This document shows, in pieces, positions 1 to 10,429 of a stretch of 64,000 bases of DNA. Location: assembly GCA_026929865.2 (NCBI GenBank), contig CM049402.1, positions 14,489,501-14,553,500 of the forward strand, written 5' to 3'. The position numbers and the translations under genes were made by a program. The notes under the pieces are model-generated. The model saw nothing but the letters and a program-made list of their open reading frames with translations. It did not search any database and had not been told where the DNA came from. Numbering within the stretch: position 1 is the stretch's first letter; each line of letters opens with the position of its first letter. This stretch comes from Hyperoplus lanceolatus. Taxonomy: Eukaryota; Chordata; Actinopteri; Uranoscopiformes; Ammodytidae.

Positions 1-101
1 TTGTCCAGGTTGATGGACTGACACGTGTTGAGCCCTTCCACCAGCAGAACACCGGAGAACCGGAGCAGCAGCAGCAACAGCGCGATACGGGCCAGCCACA
101 T
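1..101 (-). CDS. Secreted TGF-beta-family-like ligand, 5' end only
   Basis: The reverse strand opens with ATG at 101 and stays open to the window edge (33 codons plus two bases). The first 22 or so residues are a classic signal peptide: Met-Trp-Leu-Ala-Arg, a run of six leucines, then a small/hydrophobic stretch ending VLLVEG. The mature start reads LNTCQSINLD. TGF-beta precursors begin their latency peptide with a very similar pattern (L-S/N-T-C, then T/S, a hydrophobic residue and an acidic residue), so this is probably exon 1 of a TGF-beta ligand. A fish tgfb5-like gene is a guess, helped by the neighbour trmt112: human TRMT112 is on 11q13, a region paralogous to the TGFB1 region on 19q13. 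The signal peptide is seen directly; the family call rests on about ten residues and could be wrong. Confidence 0.5.
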   Translation of the reverse strand, partial: MWLARIALLLLLLRFSGVLLVEGLNTCQSINLD

Positions 102-1545
102 TGTCCGGGGAGGAGACGGAGATAAGTCCTGTAGGCTACGGCCGTGGAGAAAAATCTGCTGAAACAATCTGTATAGGTGGACTGTGACTACAGAGAGAGT
201 CTCAAAACCCACGCTAAATATTTAGTTTTTGAGTAAGGGTTAAATCAACAGAAGCTAGGCTGCTCAAATAAAAGAAAAAAATATGGGGAGAAAAAATCTA
301 ATATCCAGTTATAACAGGCTATTTTGGTCTAAAACACTTTCTGTGGAAAAGGAAAACCACATCTGCTAACTTTACATTTATTCTGCTCAGGTAACTTTGC
401 AACACTGTTCACACATTCGCATATATATTTTAACACTATAAATAGACACGCACTATCATTTCATTTTTACACAATTATATTATATTACTACAGCATAAAG
501 GAACAATTTCTATAGAAAAAAAATATCAGTAGGCCATAGGCTACTAAAAAAACTGTTTATACCAGCCAAATGATAGGCTATCACACTACACCCAAACCTC
601 ACTGGAAAAAAAAACACTCAAATTAAGTGATTGGAAATTTGGCAAACTCTTTAAATCTCGTGCGCATCCAAGCTCTGCTGTGGTACCTTGCCGGTGCGCG
701 CGCGTTTTTCCGCATTTAAAAGGTGAAGATCTATAATTTAAGTTTTTATCCGTGTCCGTTCTCCATCCTCGGATACTTCAGCAGCTTTCAGGAGAAAAGA
801 GTCATCGCAGGAGCTCAGCCCATGTCGCAAATCCTCCGAACAAAACTGAGTCTCACTTCATCTGGAGCAGCGAGGTCCTCGTGCTTCCACCTCCGAAAGA
901 CACATCAATGCAGCAAAAAAAATAAAAAATATTGGCCCATACCCACTCCCAGAAAATCTAGTTACAGTTTAAAGAAAATCAGAAACCGAATGAGATTCTC
1001 CCATTCCGTTAAAGGTAGGCTAAACAGAAAAAAGCATGCACTATAGCGTAGGAGGAAACTGTTGATTTATGCTGGAAAACCCATGGTGGGCCTGTTCGTG
1101 CCCCTCATATAAACATCAAAACATGGAAAGAGTCATACTACCTAAAAAGACATAAGGCAGAAAAATATGTGAAAGAAGTCCTTGTGCTGTGAACTAAAAA
1201 ACAAAACTTTAGAGTAAATTACAGATCCCCTGGTTTAAATGAGCTCCAGCCTGAAAACTGAGACCTGCTGCATCGAGTGTCCATTATTCTGCTGATCATC
1301 CGAGACATGCAGAGCCCCAGACACAGGGAGGAGGGAGGGACTGGATGTGACCAGAGAGAGGAGGTGGTGGTGGTGGTGGGGCGGAGAGCCACTGAAGTGA
1401 AGGGAGTGTGTGATTATGTAGGAAAGAGCCATATTCCTCTCTCTCCTTCACACACAAGATGCAATTGCTCCTTTCCACAAAAATGCTTGCACCAACCTCT
1501 CCTGCAGGTAAACACCCTTTGTGGATGCATCAGGCTCAAATGAGT
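102..1545. other. Upstream region of the left-edge gene, no gene recognised
   Basis: This stretch would contain the minus-strand 5' UTR and promoter of the gene that starts at 101. It is AT-rich apart from a short alternating CG run near 694-706 and a GGT-rich run near 1364-1381. Open frames here (for example 723-1046) have no recognisable protein features and look like chance. Confidence 0.5.
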
Positions 1546-1985
1546 AGTTGGACATTTTGGGAAATATGCACTTTCTCATGTCTGTACAGTACACACAAGA
1601 CAATGCTTTATTGTTCTGTATATGGAGATTTGTCTTGGGCTCCAAGCCACTGCATCACAAAAACACACCTGTTACAGTGCACCTACACATTAATTACATA
1701 CATAGAAGTGCTTAAATTCACAGTATGAGACTATCTTAGAGCCAGAGGCCAGTTACCTTAGCTTAGCATAAACACTGGGAACAGGGGGAAACGGATAGCC
1801 TAGCTGTGTCCAAAGGTAATCAGCATCACTTTAAGTTTCATTTTTGTACATATTAAGCAAATAATCTATGTGTAAATGAGCCTTATGGATGCTGGTTGTT
1901 TTGTCACTTTTAGCTGTTTCTCAATCTGTATGCTAAGCTAAGAGTTGCAAAAGCCATTGAGCACATTTCCCAAAATGTCAAACTA
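1546..1985. mobile_element. Short inverted-repeat element, family A copy 1
   Basis: The ends are inverted copies of GACATTTTGGGAAAT: forward at 1551, reverse complement ending near 1980. The interior (about 1755-1830) contains a 'cttagcataaacactggga' block that recurs in the element at 36171-36699. No coding capacity. This looks like a non-autonomous DNA transposon; the superfamily is not clear from the sequence. Confidence 0.6.
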
Positions 1986-2924
1986 AATCTTCCGACATCC
2001 AAATGATTAAGTGTTAGACGAAATAAGATGCATTGGTCTTTTTTAGCTATATTAAAGTGCAGCTTTAGGAAGGATCTCTGCTCAGACCTGTTCAGACCGA
2101 TAATTTTAGGCTTATCCTAATATCGTTCAATCATTCCAGAGACATTCCCTTTATATCTTTTTTAGCTTTCGACCCAGGCCCTTTATTTTACTCTCTGTTC
2201 CTCCCCGTTCTCAATTTTTAATTACAGCTCAGAAATTGGAGACGACTGTTAATCTGTCATGGGTGGTTTTTATTGCTACTCTGCTGCCATCCCATTATAC
2301 CGTTATTATAGTTGCGGGTGCAGGCCTGTAATTGCTCTAAGTAGAAGGGAAAGGTAGGAGAAACTGAGGCTGCCTTAAGGCTTGTGGTCAGGGCAAACCC
2401 CCCCCCCCACTCCCTCCCATTCATCGTCAGTCATGGCAAAGCTTCTAGAAATGATAACACCGCCTGCAACAAACAGCCTCCTGTTCGAACTTGACAGCAG
2501 CTCCGTCTCAGACAGCCAGAAAAGAAAGAGCTCAGTTTGTCTGTGTGGGCTTCAACCCTTTCTTTCTTTCATCAGTCTCAAGAGGATAAGAGGAGCTCTC
2601 CGCCCAGGTGGGTTGGGTTGGGTTGGGTAAGGTTGTATGTGGGTGTGCTGTAATGCGAGTCATAAAAGAAAAAAAAACTTCCTTAAAAACAACTTCTTTA
2701 GCCGGCCTTTTTTTTCAGCCTCTTTTCCTCAGAGCCAAATATAGAAAAAGCAACTGCCACGTCATCTGGCCCTCAGCAATTTCTTAAACCCTGAGAGAGG
2801 GCGAGACGGGGTTCAGAGTGTTGCCTCTTGTGCAGTCTATACTCTCCACTCATGGAGCCTCAGCCATGTCTGTAATATCAGTGAATCCTTATTTTCCCAA
2901 AAAACCTCCAACAGTTATGGCTGC
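1986..2924. other. Intergenic, no gene recognised
   Basis: Between the inverted-repeat element and the trmt112 3' end. Contains a C run at 2399-2408 and a short TGGGT tandem near 2609-2628. No supported coding or RNA feature. Confidence 0.5.
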
Positions 2925-3168
2925 CACGGAAATCAGAACATTTTTATTGAAAAAAAAATAGAAGGAGCCCAAACAGTTACAAAAATAAATACAGATAAAA
3001 ACCACTCGGGGGGTGGGGGGGGGGGGTTACCCTTACATTTCCATCTGGTTCAAATATTTCTCCTCCTTTGGCTTTGTTGCCTGCTTCAAAGTTGAACTAC
3101 AATAAACCAAACAGTGTCCTGCCTCTCTCTGAATCCCCGCGGTGGGGGTGGAGAGGTGAAGCTCCCGT
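2925..3168 (-). terminator. trmt112: trmt112 3' UTR and probable polyadenylation site
   Basis: Reading on the reverse strand from the stop codon, a canonical AATAAA lies at 2948-2943 (TTTATT on the plus strand), about 220 bases beyond the stop. A second A/T-rich signal-like stretch lies at about 2975-2990. The UTR includes a long C tract on the minus strand (G run at 3007-3026 on the plus strand). The end point is inferred. Confidence 0.55.
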
Positions 3169-3274
3169 CTACACCTCTTCCTCACTCAGCAGCATGTTGG
3201 GGATTCCTCTGGTGATGGGGAACTCTCGTCCTGATTCAGGGCACTGCAGACTGCCCTCAATCACCTCCACCTAC

Positions 3275-3310
<36 letters not shown>

Positions 3311-5010
3311 AGGCGTTAGGCCACCGCTAGAGGTCATCAAACAGCAAAATATACATTGCATGGCCAAAAGTATACGGACACCCCTATCACCATACTGTTG
3401 GTTTAAGTGGTTTGGCCTCGGTCTCTTGGTTCCATTTGAGGGAAATCTTTAATACGAAAGTAAACAATGATATTTCAAACCAATGGTTCCAAACCTCTGG
3501 GTCGTGGACGATACAGAGTCTTGGAACAATAAGTACTGGACCACAGGGAAAGAGATCACATTTTGCAAACAGCTTAAAATAATAATGATGATAATAATAC
3601 TTAATGTTTTGAAATTATCTTGAACTTGTTGCAGTCTGTGCTTCATTTCTATGCTTCTGCATCAGCGACAGAAAAGCCATAATTTGTGAATGCTTTGAAG
3701 GATTTTCTTCAAACTTTGCATAAATGTCTAATCTGAGTCAAGGATAAAGGATAAATAACACATTCACATTGTTGAACCAAAAAAAACATTTTGTCTTAAA
3801 ACAATACAGATAGAAAATAACCTCACCTCTAAAAGGACTTTGTGCACTTTCTTCAGGAAGTCCTCGTCTTTCTCGTAGTCTGGCACCAGCTCACCTGGCA
3901 GGTCCTGCCGCTGACCCAACTATAGATGGAAACAAGTGTTTAAACTCTGCAATCGTAAATTAATAAAAGTAAATGTGCCCATGGAATGCCTGTCTTCAAA
4001 GTTTGAGATAGGCTCTCTTTCTCAGACAGCAATATGTTTTCTATTGTTACACAAATAAGAACCGAGGCTGATTGTGCACATCAAAATAAAAATAATTTAT
4101 TTTTAATTTTTTTGTTTACATCTGAAAATAACACCCAAACTGACTCACCTCCTCTGCAGCCTGGACAAGAGCGCTCCACTCCAGTTTGGGGATCATCCGG
4201 CTGACGAACTGAGGGTTGAACTCCACCTCATTCATCTTCACCTCCGTTGCCTTCAGAGAAAAACACTTTGTTTGAGACGGTACTGCACTGTTTAGTTTAA
4301 CTATAACTCTGTTCATGGCTTCTGTCTTTACAGGTATGGAATTGTGTTAATAAACACTCAAACATTTCCATAATTGGGATAATCATGATTTGTGAATCCC
4401 TTGCCGAATTACTTGAACCAGCAAAACCAACAAAATGTTCGGATCAAATAAGATACCAATTGTTTAGATGGATGTGTTTGTGCTGCACGGGTCAGATGCC
4501 AAACGTGGGGCAACAACACTTGAAAACAGGCTTTCCATTTACATATAGTTCTAGTGTTGTAAACTAGAGGGGCTGATGTGTTTCAAATTTTTACTGTAAA
4601 CTTCTAGAAATATAACTTCCCCTTCCCCTTGACAGCCATTCACCTGCCCATATCACTTTTACTTTCAATGAAAAAGAATTTTAAAGAATATGGCACACAG
4701 CACTTCACCCATACTTTACACCGTGATATTTATATTTATAATAATATTTATAACATACAGTCCTATATTGATTTCCTGATTTATTTTGAATTGCCTCAAA
4801 GGGAAGTTTAACATTAAGCAAGATATTGAGAGTATCTATTAGCCACTCAACAATAAATATTCAGGTTGAACGATGTTTTAAGTCAATGCTTTTAGTCAGA
4901 TGTATTTGCCCTAGCCGTGCGTTGGTTATATTTACCTTGATGAGCAGCGGATATCCTTTAGTGACTCCCTTCACGTGCGATGTCAACATGTTGTGCGTTA
5001 GCAGTTTCAT
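3169..5010 (-). CDS. trmt112: TRMT112, activator subunit of RNA and protein methyltransferases
   Basis: Four exons on the minus strand: 5010-4936, 4250-4149, 3919-3827 and 3270-3169. All have GT donors and AG acceptors and all introns are phase 0. Together they give a 123-residue protein (human is about 125). It begins [15 protein letters not shown], has the core block [20 protein letters not shown], and ends with the highly conserved [20 protein letters not shown] followed by [14 protein letters not shown]112 is the small obligate partner that stabilises several SAM-dependent methyltransferases acting on tRNA, rRNA and release factor (TRMT11, ALKBH8, BUD23, METTL5, N6AMT1). The reading frame is intact throughout, so this is a functional gene rather than a retrocopy. 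Intron 3 starts with a CA microsatellite. It may lie inside a giant tead intron (see findings). Confidence 0.95.
3276..3308. repeat. (CA)n microsatellite
   Basis: About 16 CA units inside trmt112 intron 3. On the transcribed strand it is (UG)n, ending five bases before the acceptor of the last exon. Confidence 0.9.
3355..3440. mobile_element. Possible Tc1-like end fragment
   Basis: The phrase 'atggccaaaagta' followed by 'cggacacccc' resembles the terminal inverted repeat of common fish Tc1-like elements. No matching opposite end was found nearby. It lies within trmt112 intron 3. Confidence 0.35.
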
Positions 5011-5560
5011 GTTTATAAATGCTTAAAGTCAGAGCAGACAGTCCGTGGTATTATGCTGGCTGAGTTTTACAGAAAACTACTGTATGTTGTCTTTTTATAA
5101 ATCACGCTGTAAGTTTACATGTGGACCGGATATTCCGCTTGTACGTTATAGATAATGTTCCCCGAAAGCTATAACTCTACTAACATTGGTTCCGTGTTGA
5201 CCTATTATGTGGTCACATCCTAATTTAGTTTAAATGCAATATAAATATGTTGCTTTTTGAGTTGTTTGTTTAATATACCTCGGTCCGTAACACATCTTAT
5301 CATCGGGACCAGTGTGATCTACTGAAACAGCTTTATCTTTTGCAATTTTCACAAATACATCATTAACTAATAGTCCAGGAAAAATAGCATTATACGACAG
5401 ACAAATTGTAAAATATTTTTTTTTCAGCTCAGATAATTTCTATGAGGTGTCCAGAACAACATACTAAAAGTCCTAAGAAATCCTAGTTGAGGAAATATGT
5501 TTAATTCTCATCAATCCGAGATGTGTGCCAATAAGGCGAGACACCAATAAATCCCAATAG
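5011..5560. other. Region upstream of trmt112
   Basis: Contains the 5' UTR and promoter of trmt112 on the minus strand. No TATA box was convincing, and no divergent gene was recognised. Confidence 0.45.
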
Positions 5561-5569
5561 GGCTATTTT

Positions 5570-5860
5570 TTTCCTTTAGTCCTATCAAAATTAAACTTTA
5601 CACAATGAAAGTATTCATGAAAATGAAAACATTTTGTATTACAAGTTTCTTTGAAAATTAATTTTAATATGCAAATGAGTTAAACACTAATCGTACATGC
5701 CCAAAATAAACCCAAATAGGCTTAATTTTTTCCTTTACTCCTACCACAATAAAACTTTACATAGTAAAAGTATACTTGAAAAGTAACTTTTTTTGTATTA
5801 CAAGTTTCTTTTTAAATGCATTTGAATATGCACATGAGCTCCACACTTATTGAATCATAT
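5570..5860. repeat. Two tandem copies of an AT-rich ~140 bp unit
   Basis: Two neighbouring copies share 'cctttactcctac', 'aaactttaca', 'gtattacaagtttct' and 'aatatgcaaatgagc'-like blocks. A third direct copy lies at about 6650-6830, and part of an inverted copy at 7195-7325. They are part of the element that carries the protein remnant at 6008-7189. Confidence 0.6.
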
Positions 5861-6007
5861 ACTGCCAATGGGTGATGGCAATGCTGCTTTTAGACTGGCC
5901 TCTAACCTGAAAAACTGCCTGGCTTACCTGCCAGGGGTATAACAGGTGCCTCTCATGAATTAGATTACCCCTCCCCTAGCTAGTGTAATTTTCTACTTTT
6001 TTCAGTG

Positions 6008-7189
6008 CCTTTCCTATGCCAAATAGACGAGAATGAAATGGCATGGATAAAGAGGAGATTGTTACACACCTTGGGACCAAGTAACTCCTTTGTCTACTTT
6101 ATGCACCATACAGTGCTGCTTGAAAGTATGTGAACCCCTTGAGCCTTTATGAATATTATTGATCAATACCAGTATCTTTATATGAAATAACAGATTTTTG
6201 TTGATCAATTCAACATTTTTATTTTCCAGAAATGAATTGTTAAAACAGCTTAAAAAAAATGAATTGCCAACTTTTGTATGTGCAAAAGTTTGTGAACCCT
6301 GAGCTGCATTGGTTAACAATTTAACCAATGCAGCTCAGGGTTATGTTTACCTGCTCAATAGCAGGTAAACATAATCAGGTGGGCCAAATTGAGTGATGAA
6401 ATGGACCAATGTAGTGAGAGATCTTTAGGGAAAAAATTGGGTGGCACTAGATAAAACAGAGATCAAACCAGGTCAGTGTAGGCCCACCAAAGTGAACCCA
6501 AACAGATCAGACTTGCAACAAGAGTACTAACAAGTCTGTGTCATCACCTACTGAGACAGTGTCTTTTGTTCTGGCAGAGGCAATGGCAGTTTGGACAATG
6601 AGCACATCGGCATCGTGCTTTGCATGGTTTGTGATACACATTTTTTTGTCTTACAAGTTTCTTTGAAAATGAATTTTAATATGCAAATGAGCTATACACT
6701 TATCAAATATGGCTACGCAAAATATGTCCGCATAGGCTTAATTTGAACCTTTACTCCTACCACATTAAAACTTTACACAATGAAAGTCTAAATGAAAAGT
6801 AAGACATTTGTATTAGAAGTTAAGTTAAAATGGTCAAGGCTTTCCAGAAGGGGTTGGTCGAACGTCAGAACACGGGTCACATCATACTGCAGAGCTTGAG
6901 TTGCCACAAACCTCAATGTTGAGTATATGCAGGATTCATCACTGGGATCAAGATCAATCATTTGAAGGAATGTTCCTGAAGCTCTCCCAGGGTGTTCATC
7001 TAGAAGATGCAGGATCTGCATCATACCAGACCATAATGGCCTTTGAGAGTGAAGGAGTAGGGATGTCTTCCATAAAACATCCAGCTGTGATGTTTTGTTA
7101 TCTGCTGGCAACAGAGCCAGTGGCTGATACAAAATAGGTTCACATATCGGAGGAATCATACTGAATGTGTATGCGACCAACCGCAGCAA
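6008..7189 (-). pseudogene. Remnant of a transposon-associated PIN-like protein
   Basis: Three collinear minus-strand pieces. (1) 7189-6795 contains MIDLDPSDESCIYSTL and VLTFDQPLLESL. (2) About 6640-6517 reads ADVLIVQTAIASART and then SVGDDTDLLVLLL. (3) 6112-6008 matches a protein block seen better in the inverted copy (TKELLGP, then a GCDSTS-type motif). The paired motifs GDDTDLLVLL and HAISGCDSTS resemble an uncharacterised animal protein family with a FEN/PIN-nuclease-like core that is multicopy in fish and cnidarians; that comparison is from memory. The pieces are separated by an AT-rich block (6650-6790) and by a Tc1 fragment inserted between pieces 2 and 3, so the gene is dead. No transposase was seen. 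Confidence 0.55.
6113..6516 (+). mobile_element. Truncated Tc1-like element (one end)
   Basis: Starts at a TA with CAGTGCTGCTTGAAAGTATG and runs through the same terminal and subterminal sequence as 31347-31730 (for example 'gtgaaccccttgagcc' and 'caatcaggtgggccaa'). It stops abruptly near 6516, so only about 400 bases of one end remain. It interrupts the minus-strand protein remnant; the uninterrupted host sequence is visible in the inverted copy at 7436-7545. Confidence 0.7.
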
Positions 7190-7194
7190 TATCT

Positions 7195-7660
7195 GCAGCA
7201 GTCACTTGGATTATTAAAGGAGAAAATTAAGCCTATGCGGATATATTTTGGGTAGCCTATATTTGATTAGTGTATAGCTAATTTGCATATTAAAATAAAT
7301 TTTCAATGAAACTTGTAAGATAAAAATGGTATATCACAAACCATGCACAGCACCATGCAGATGTGCTCATTGTCCAAATTGCCATTGCCTCTGCCAGAAC
7401 AAAAGACACAGTCTCAGTATATGTGATGACACAGACTTGTTAGAACTTTTGTTGCATCATGCTGATCTGAATGCACACGAGCTGTTTATGGCACAAGAAC
7501 CAAAGAAAGCAACAAAAAGAAGACGGATATGGTGCATAAAGTAGACAAAGGAGTTACTTGGTCCCATGGTGTGTGACAATCTCCTCTTTCTCCATGCCAT
7601 TTCAGGCTGTGATTCTACATCTTGTCTATTTGGCATAGGAAAGGGAATGGCACTAGCCTG
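7195..7660. repeat. Inverted duplicate of the element at 6008-6745
   Basis: Reverse-complement matches: 7195-7325 with 6650-6745, 7326-7440 with 6525-6640, and 7531-7655 with 6008-6112. The two arms enclose a unique centre at 6790-7189. This gives a foldback structure about 1.6 kb across. The right arm lacks the Tc1 insertion, so the Tc1 arrived after the duplication. Confidence 0.75.
7357..7656 (+). pseudogene. Second, inverted copy of the PIN-like C-terminal region
   Basis: Plus-strand reading gives ADVLIVQIAIASARTKDTVS, then after a frameshift near 7420 DDTDLLELLLHHADLNAHEL, a stop at 7542 within IWCIK*TKELLGP, and then NLLFLHAISGCDSTSCLFGI followed by GKGMAL. The GCDSTS block is the best-preserved motif of the family in this window. 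The frameshift and stop show it is not functional. Confidence 0.55.
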
Positions 7661-8403
7661 GAAATCCAGACCGGCCACTAGGCGCTGGCAAATTAAGGTT
7701 GCGTTCCGAATCGCATACTCTTTCTTTTTTCTATTCTACATACTACATCCGACGATAAAAAGAATCTAGTTAGGATGCAGTAGGCATATTATTGGGACAT
7801 ACTTTTCTCTCTTATTTCATCATAACATTGCGCCTTGATCTTGCCTCCTGCTTTTATATCCGTCGCATCCCCGTTTGTTTTCATATGGAGGCTGTCACTA
7901 CACGATCTGAGGAGCCTGCACGATATGAGGACCGCATGCGCAGAACGGCCGCCATCTTGGAAAGCCCGCAGTCGCCTAGGCAACGCACGTCAGCGTCCTC
8001 ACCCCCGCCCCCTCCTAAAGTTCCCCGTGAGCACAAACACACACACACAAAGTCCGTGGGTTAGCAGCCCCGTAACTGAATTTAATTCCAACACGTAATC
8101 TGTAGCATTATTAACTGTTCTATCTTCATAACAAACTAAATGTCATGAAAATCGGTTCAGAATTGAGCAAGTTACAGTCTGTTTTTAGTGCAGTCTGTGG
8201 CTCTCCAAAACACTGAGCTGTAAGCGGACTGTCAATGATGGCGGCCATTTTGCGCACGCGCACCTCATATCGTGCAGGCTCCTCAGATCGTGTAGTGACA
8301 GTATCCCTTCTTTCTTGGCGTGTGCGCGCCGCCATCTTGCCAGAGTTTGACTCCGCCTCACTTCCTCGTACCAAAAAAGGGCATGTAGCGACGTTGGGGG
8401 GAG
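7661..8403. mobile_element. Palindromic non-coding element
   Basis: 'ctgtcactacacgatctgag' at 7889 is repeated as its reverse complement at 8270-8311, followed on each side by related 'gcgcacgcgcacctcatatcg'-type and 'ggcggccat' sequence. The arms are about 70 bases with about 250 bases between. Exact outer ends are uncertain, and 7661-7880 holds nothing I recognise. Confidence 0.45.
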
Positions 8404-9010
8404 GGAGATAGTCCCATCTAGCGAGAGGCACCTATTTGGAGACGCATGGGGAAAGTGGAACTCCACCGGAAGTGGATTTCATTGGTCAGAATTTGTTTTC
8501 TTCTTTTTGTTTTACTGCCGGAGTTCACCTAGCGGTGAATAATAATACACGGTTTCCACCGGTTATGGTAAAATACGTCAGTTTGTTAAGGGTCCCAAGT
8601 GGCCAGGACGGTGGTAAAAAGTACATGTTGAGGTAGAAGATGAATGAAGCAACGAAGCTTTGTGTACATCTTCTGAAATCCGTCTGTTTAATTCACAATC
8701 ATCACGAGTAGGTCAATCACATACAAATATCAACTCTTATAAATGAAACACAAAAAGTGCCACCACATTAAAATAAATAACTCATTTTAAAAAGTGCAAA
8801 CACATCAAAACACACAACTCATTTTAAAAAGTGCAAACACATCAAAACACACAACTCATTTTAAAAAGTGCAAACACATCAAAATACATTTTTTTATAAG
8901 AGTTTATATTTTTATGTGATGTGTGGGCATTTTTTGTGTCTTTCAGTGACCGTGGAGGTCCGTTTTCTCCATGCGTCTCCAAATAGGTACTCTTTCATCT
9001 AGCCGAAGTA
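8404..9010. mobile_element. Inverted-repeat element with internal minisatellite
   Basis: 'acctatttggagacgcatgg' near 8429-8448 returns inverted at 8967-8987. A second inner inverted pair is 'caactcttataaatg' near 8729 and 'ttataagagtttat' near 8896. The centre holds the 37 bp tandem repeat. No coding capacity; class unknown. Confidence 0.5.
8755..8888. repeat. 37 bp tandem repeat, about 3.5 copies
   Basis: The unit starts AACTCATTTTAAAAAGTGCA and continues AACACATCAAAACACAC. The last two full copies are identical to one another. Confidence 0.85.
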
Positions 9011-9472
9011 CTGTGACGTGCACCAAGTTAGCAACATTAGCTCGAGCCAGGAGCGACGCTAACAGCACTCGCTCTACTTGTTAGCCTACCGGTAGACGAG
9101 CTCAGCCTCAGTCACGTAATTCCCTGCCTCCAGTTTGGTCCAACAGAGCTGAACATATTCTCAATATCACCTCCGAGCACATGAGAGAGGGCATTAAAAA
9201 GCTCGTAGCTGAAACAAATGTCTCCTAGTGTTGACTAAGGGCTGAACAAGCTGATCTCAATGTATTTGTAATAATATTAATTGTATTTTGGTCTCCAGAC
9301 TGAAAATGTTATTAACAGTAATACATGATAAGGGAGGACACATTCAATCCATAAACAGATGAGAACACTAATTTAATAGCCTATGATTTTGAATATACAT
9401 ATATTATATAAAATATTTAGAGCAGGGTTTTATGTTAAGGTGCAACAGTTGAATTAAATGATTAAGTACACT
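9011..9472. other. Intergenic, no feature recognised
   Basis: Nothing with coding or inverted-repeat structure was seen here. Confidence 0.4.
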
Positions 9473-9691
9473 TTCTATCGCTTCTATACAGCCATCGTTG
9501 AAAGCATCCTCACCTCATCCATCTGATTTGCCAGCCTTGACTCACTCTCCCGGAAGAAATTACAGTGCATCAACAGCATCCAAAATTATTGGCACACCCT
9601 ACCATCCCTTGAATTACTATCCCGCAAACTGACACTACACATCTCTGATCCCACTCACCCTGCACACTATGCCTTCCAACATTCTAAAATC
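9473..9691 (+). pseudogene. LINE reverse-transcriptase C-terminal fragment
   Basis: One frame reads FYRFYTAIVESILTSSI, a stop, FASLDSLSRKKLQCINSIQN and later TLHISDPTHPAHYAFQHS. The DPxHPAHxxF pattern preceded by a YxxxVESxLTSS block is the end of the reverse-transcriptase ORF in common fish non-LTR retrotransposons (Rex1/L2-like). It has an internal stop and no upstream reverse-transcriptase domain, so it is a short dead fragment. Confidence 0.6.
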
Positions 9692-9839
9692 TGAAAGCTG
9701 ACGATTAAGCATGGCCCTGTTGTATTATGTAATGTGCCTGTCTGTATGTCTAATGTTCAATGTAAAGTTGGAACCTGTACCAAGGAGCTGTACTGAAAAC
9801 AAATTCCACCAGCCTGGCTGTGTGGTCATTAAAAGTATC

Positions 9840-10110
9840 TTCATCATCATATCAGAGAATTGACTCTTTTACAAGTCACCAATTACAATATCACTTGAGT
9901 AAAAGTAGAACATTATGTTATATTAAAAGTACTTATGAAAATGATTTTGCTTGTATGTAAGACTCAAAGATGACCCAGGTAAAGATTAAACAGTGTAGAA
10001 GGAAATATTCACATCCTTTACTGAAGTAAAAGTACAAATACCAAACTGTTAAATTACTCTGTTACAAGTAAAAGTTTTGCATTGAAATTTTAACAGGAGA
10101 AGCTATATGA
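9840..10110. repeat. Dispersed 'agtaaaagta' repeat
   Basis: Several 'gtaaaagta' motifs (9899, 9926, 10026, 10068) in a pattern common in fish interspersed repeats. Ends were not resolved. Confidence 0.35.
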
Positions 10111-10429
10111 AACATTCTCGGCATATTTTCATTAAAAATTACACAAAAATAGTCAAAAGATAATACATTTGGGGCTGTTAAGTTATCAATTAATAAAATT
10201 ATGTTTTTTATATAGGCCTAATCAGGGCTATGTAATGTTGTAAAACACTTTACTTAAGTTAGGAAAAAATCCCACAAAAAAAACTTGAAAGATTTTCTAC
10301 AGAGCAGGAATATTTCTACAAAGACGGACAGTGCAGAAAAAGATATATCACAAAATATCACAATCAATGACAATTATCACAAGCAGATAAGATGAGGATA
10401 GTGTGAATGTAGGTTGACTTCAGTTGCTG

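Noticed and set aside
723-1046. 107-codon open frame
   Set aside because: Low-complexity basic composition, no motif, lies in the promoter-side region of the left-edge gene; likely chance.
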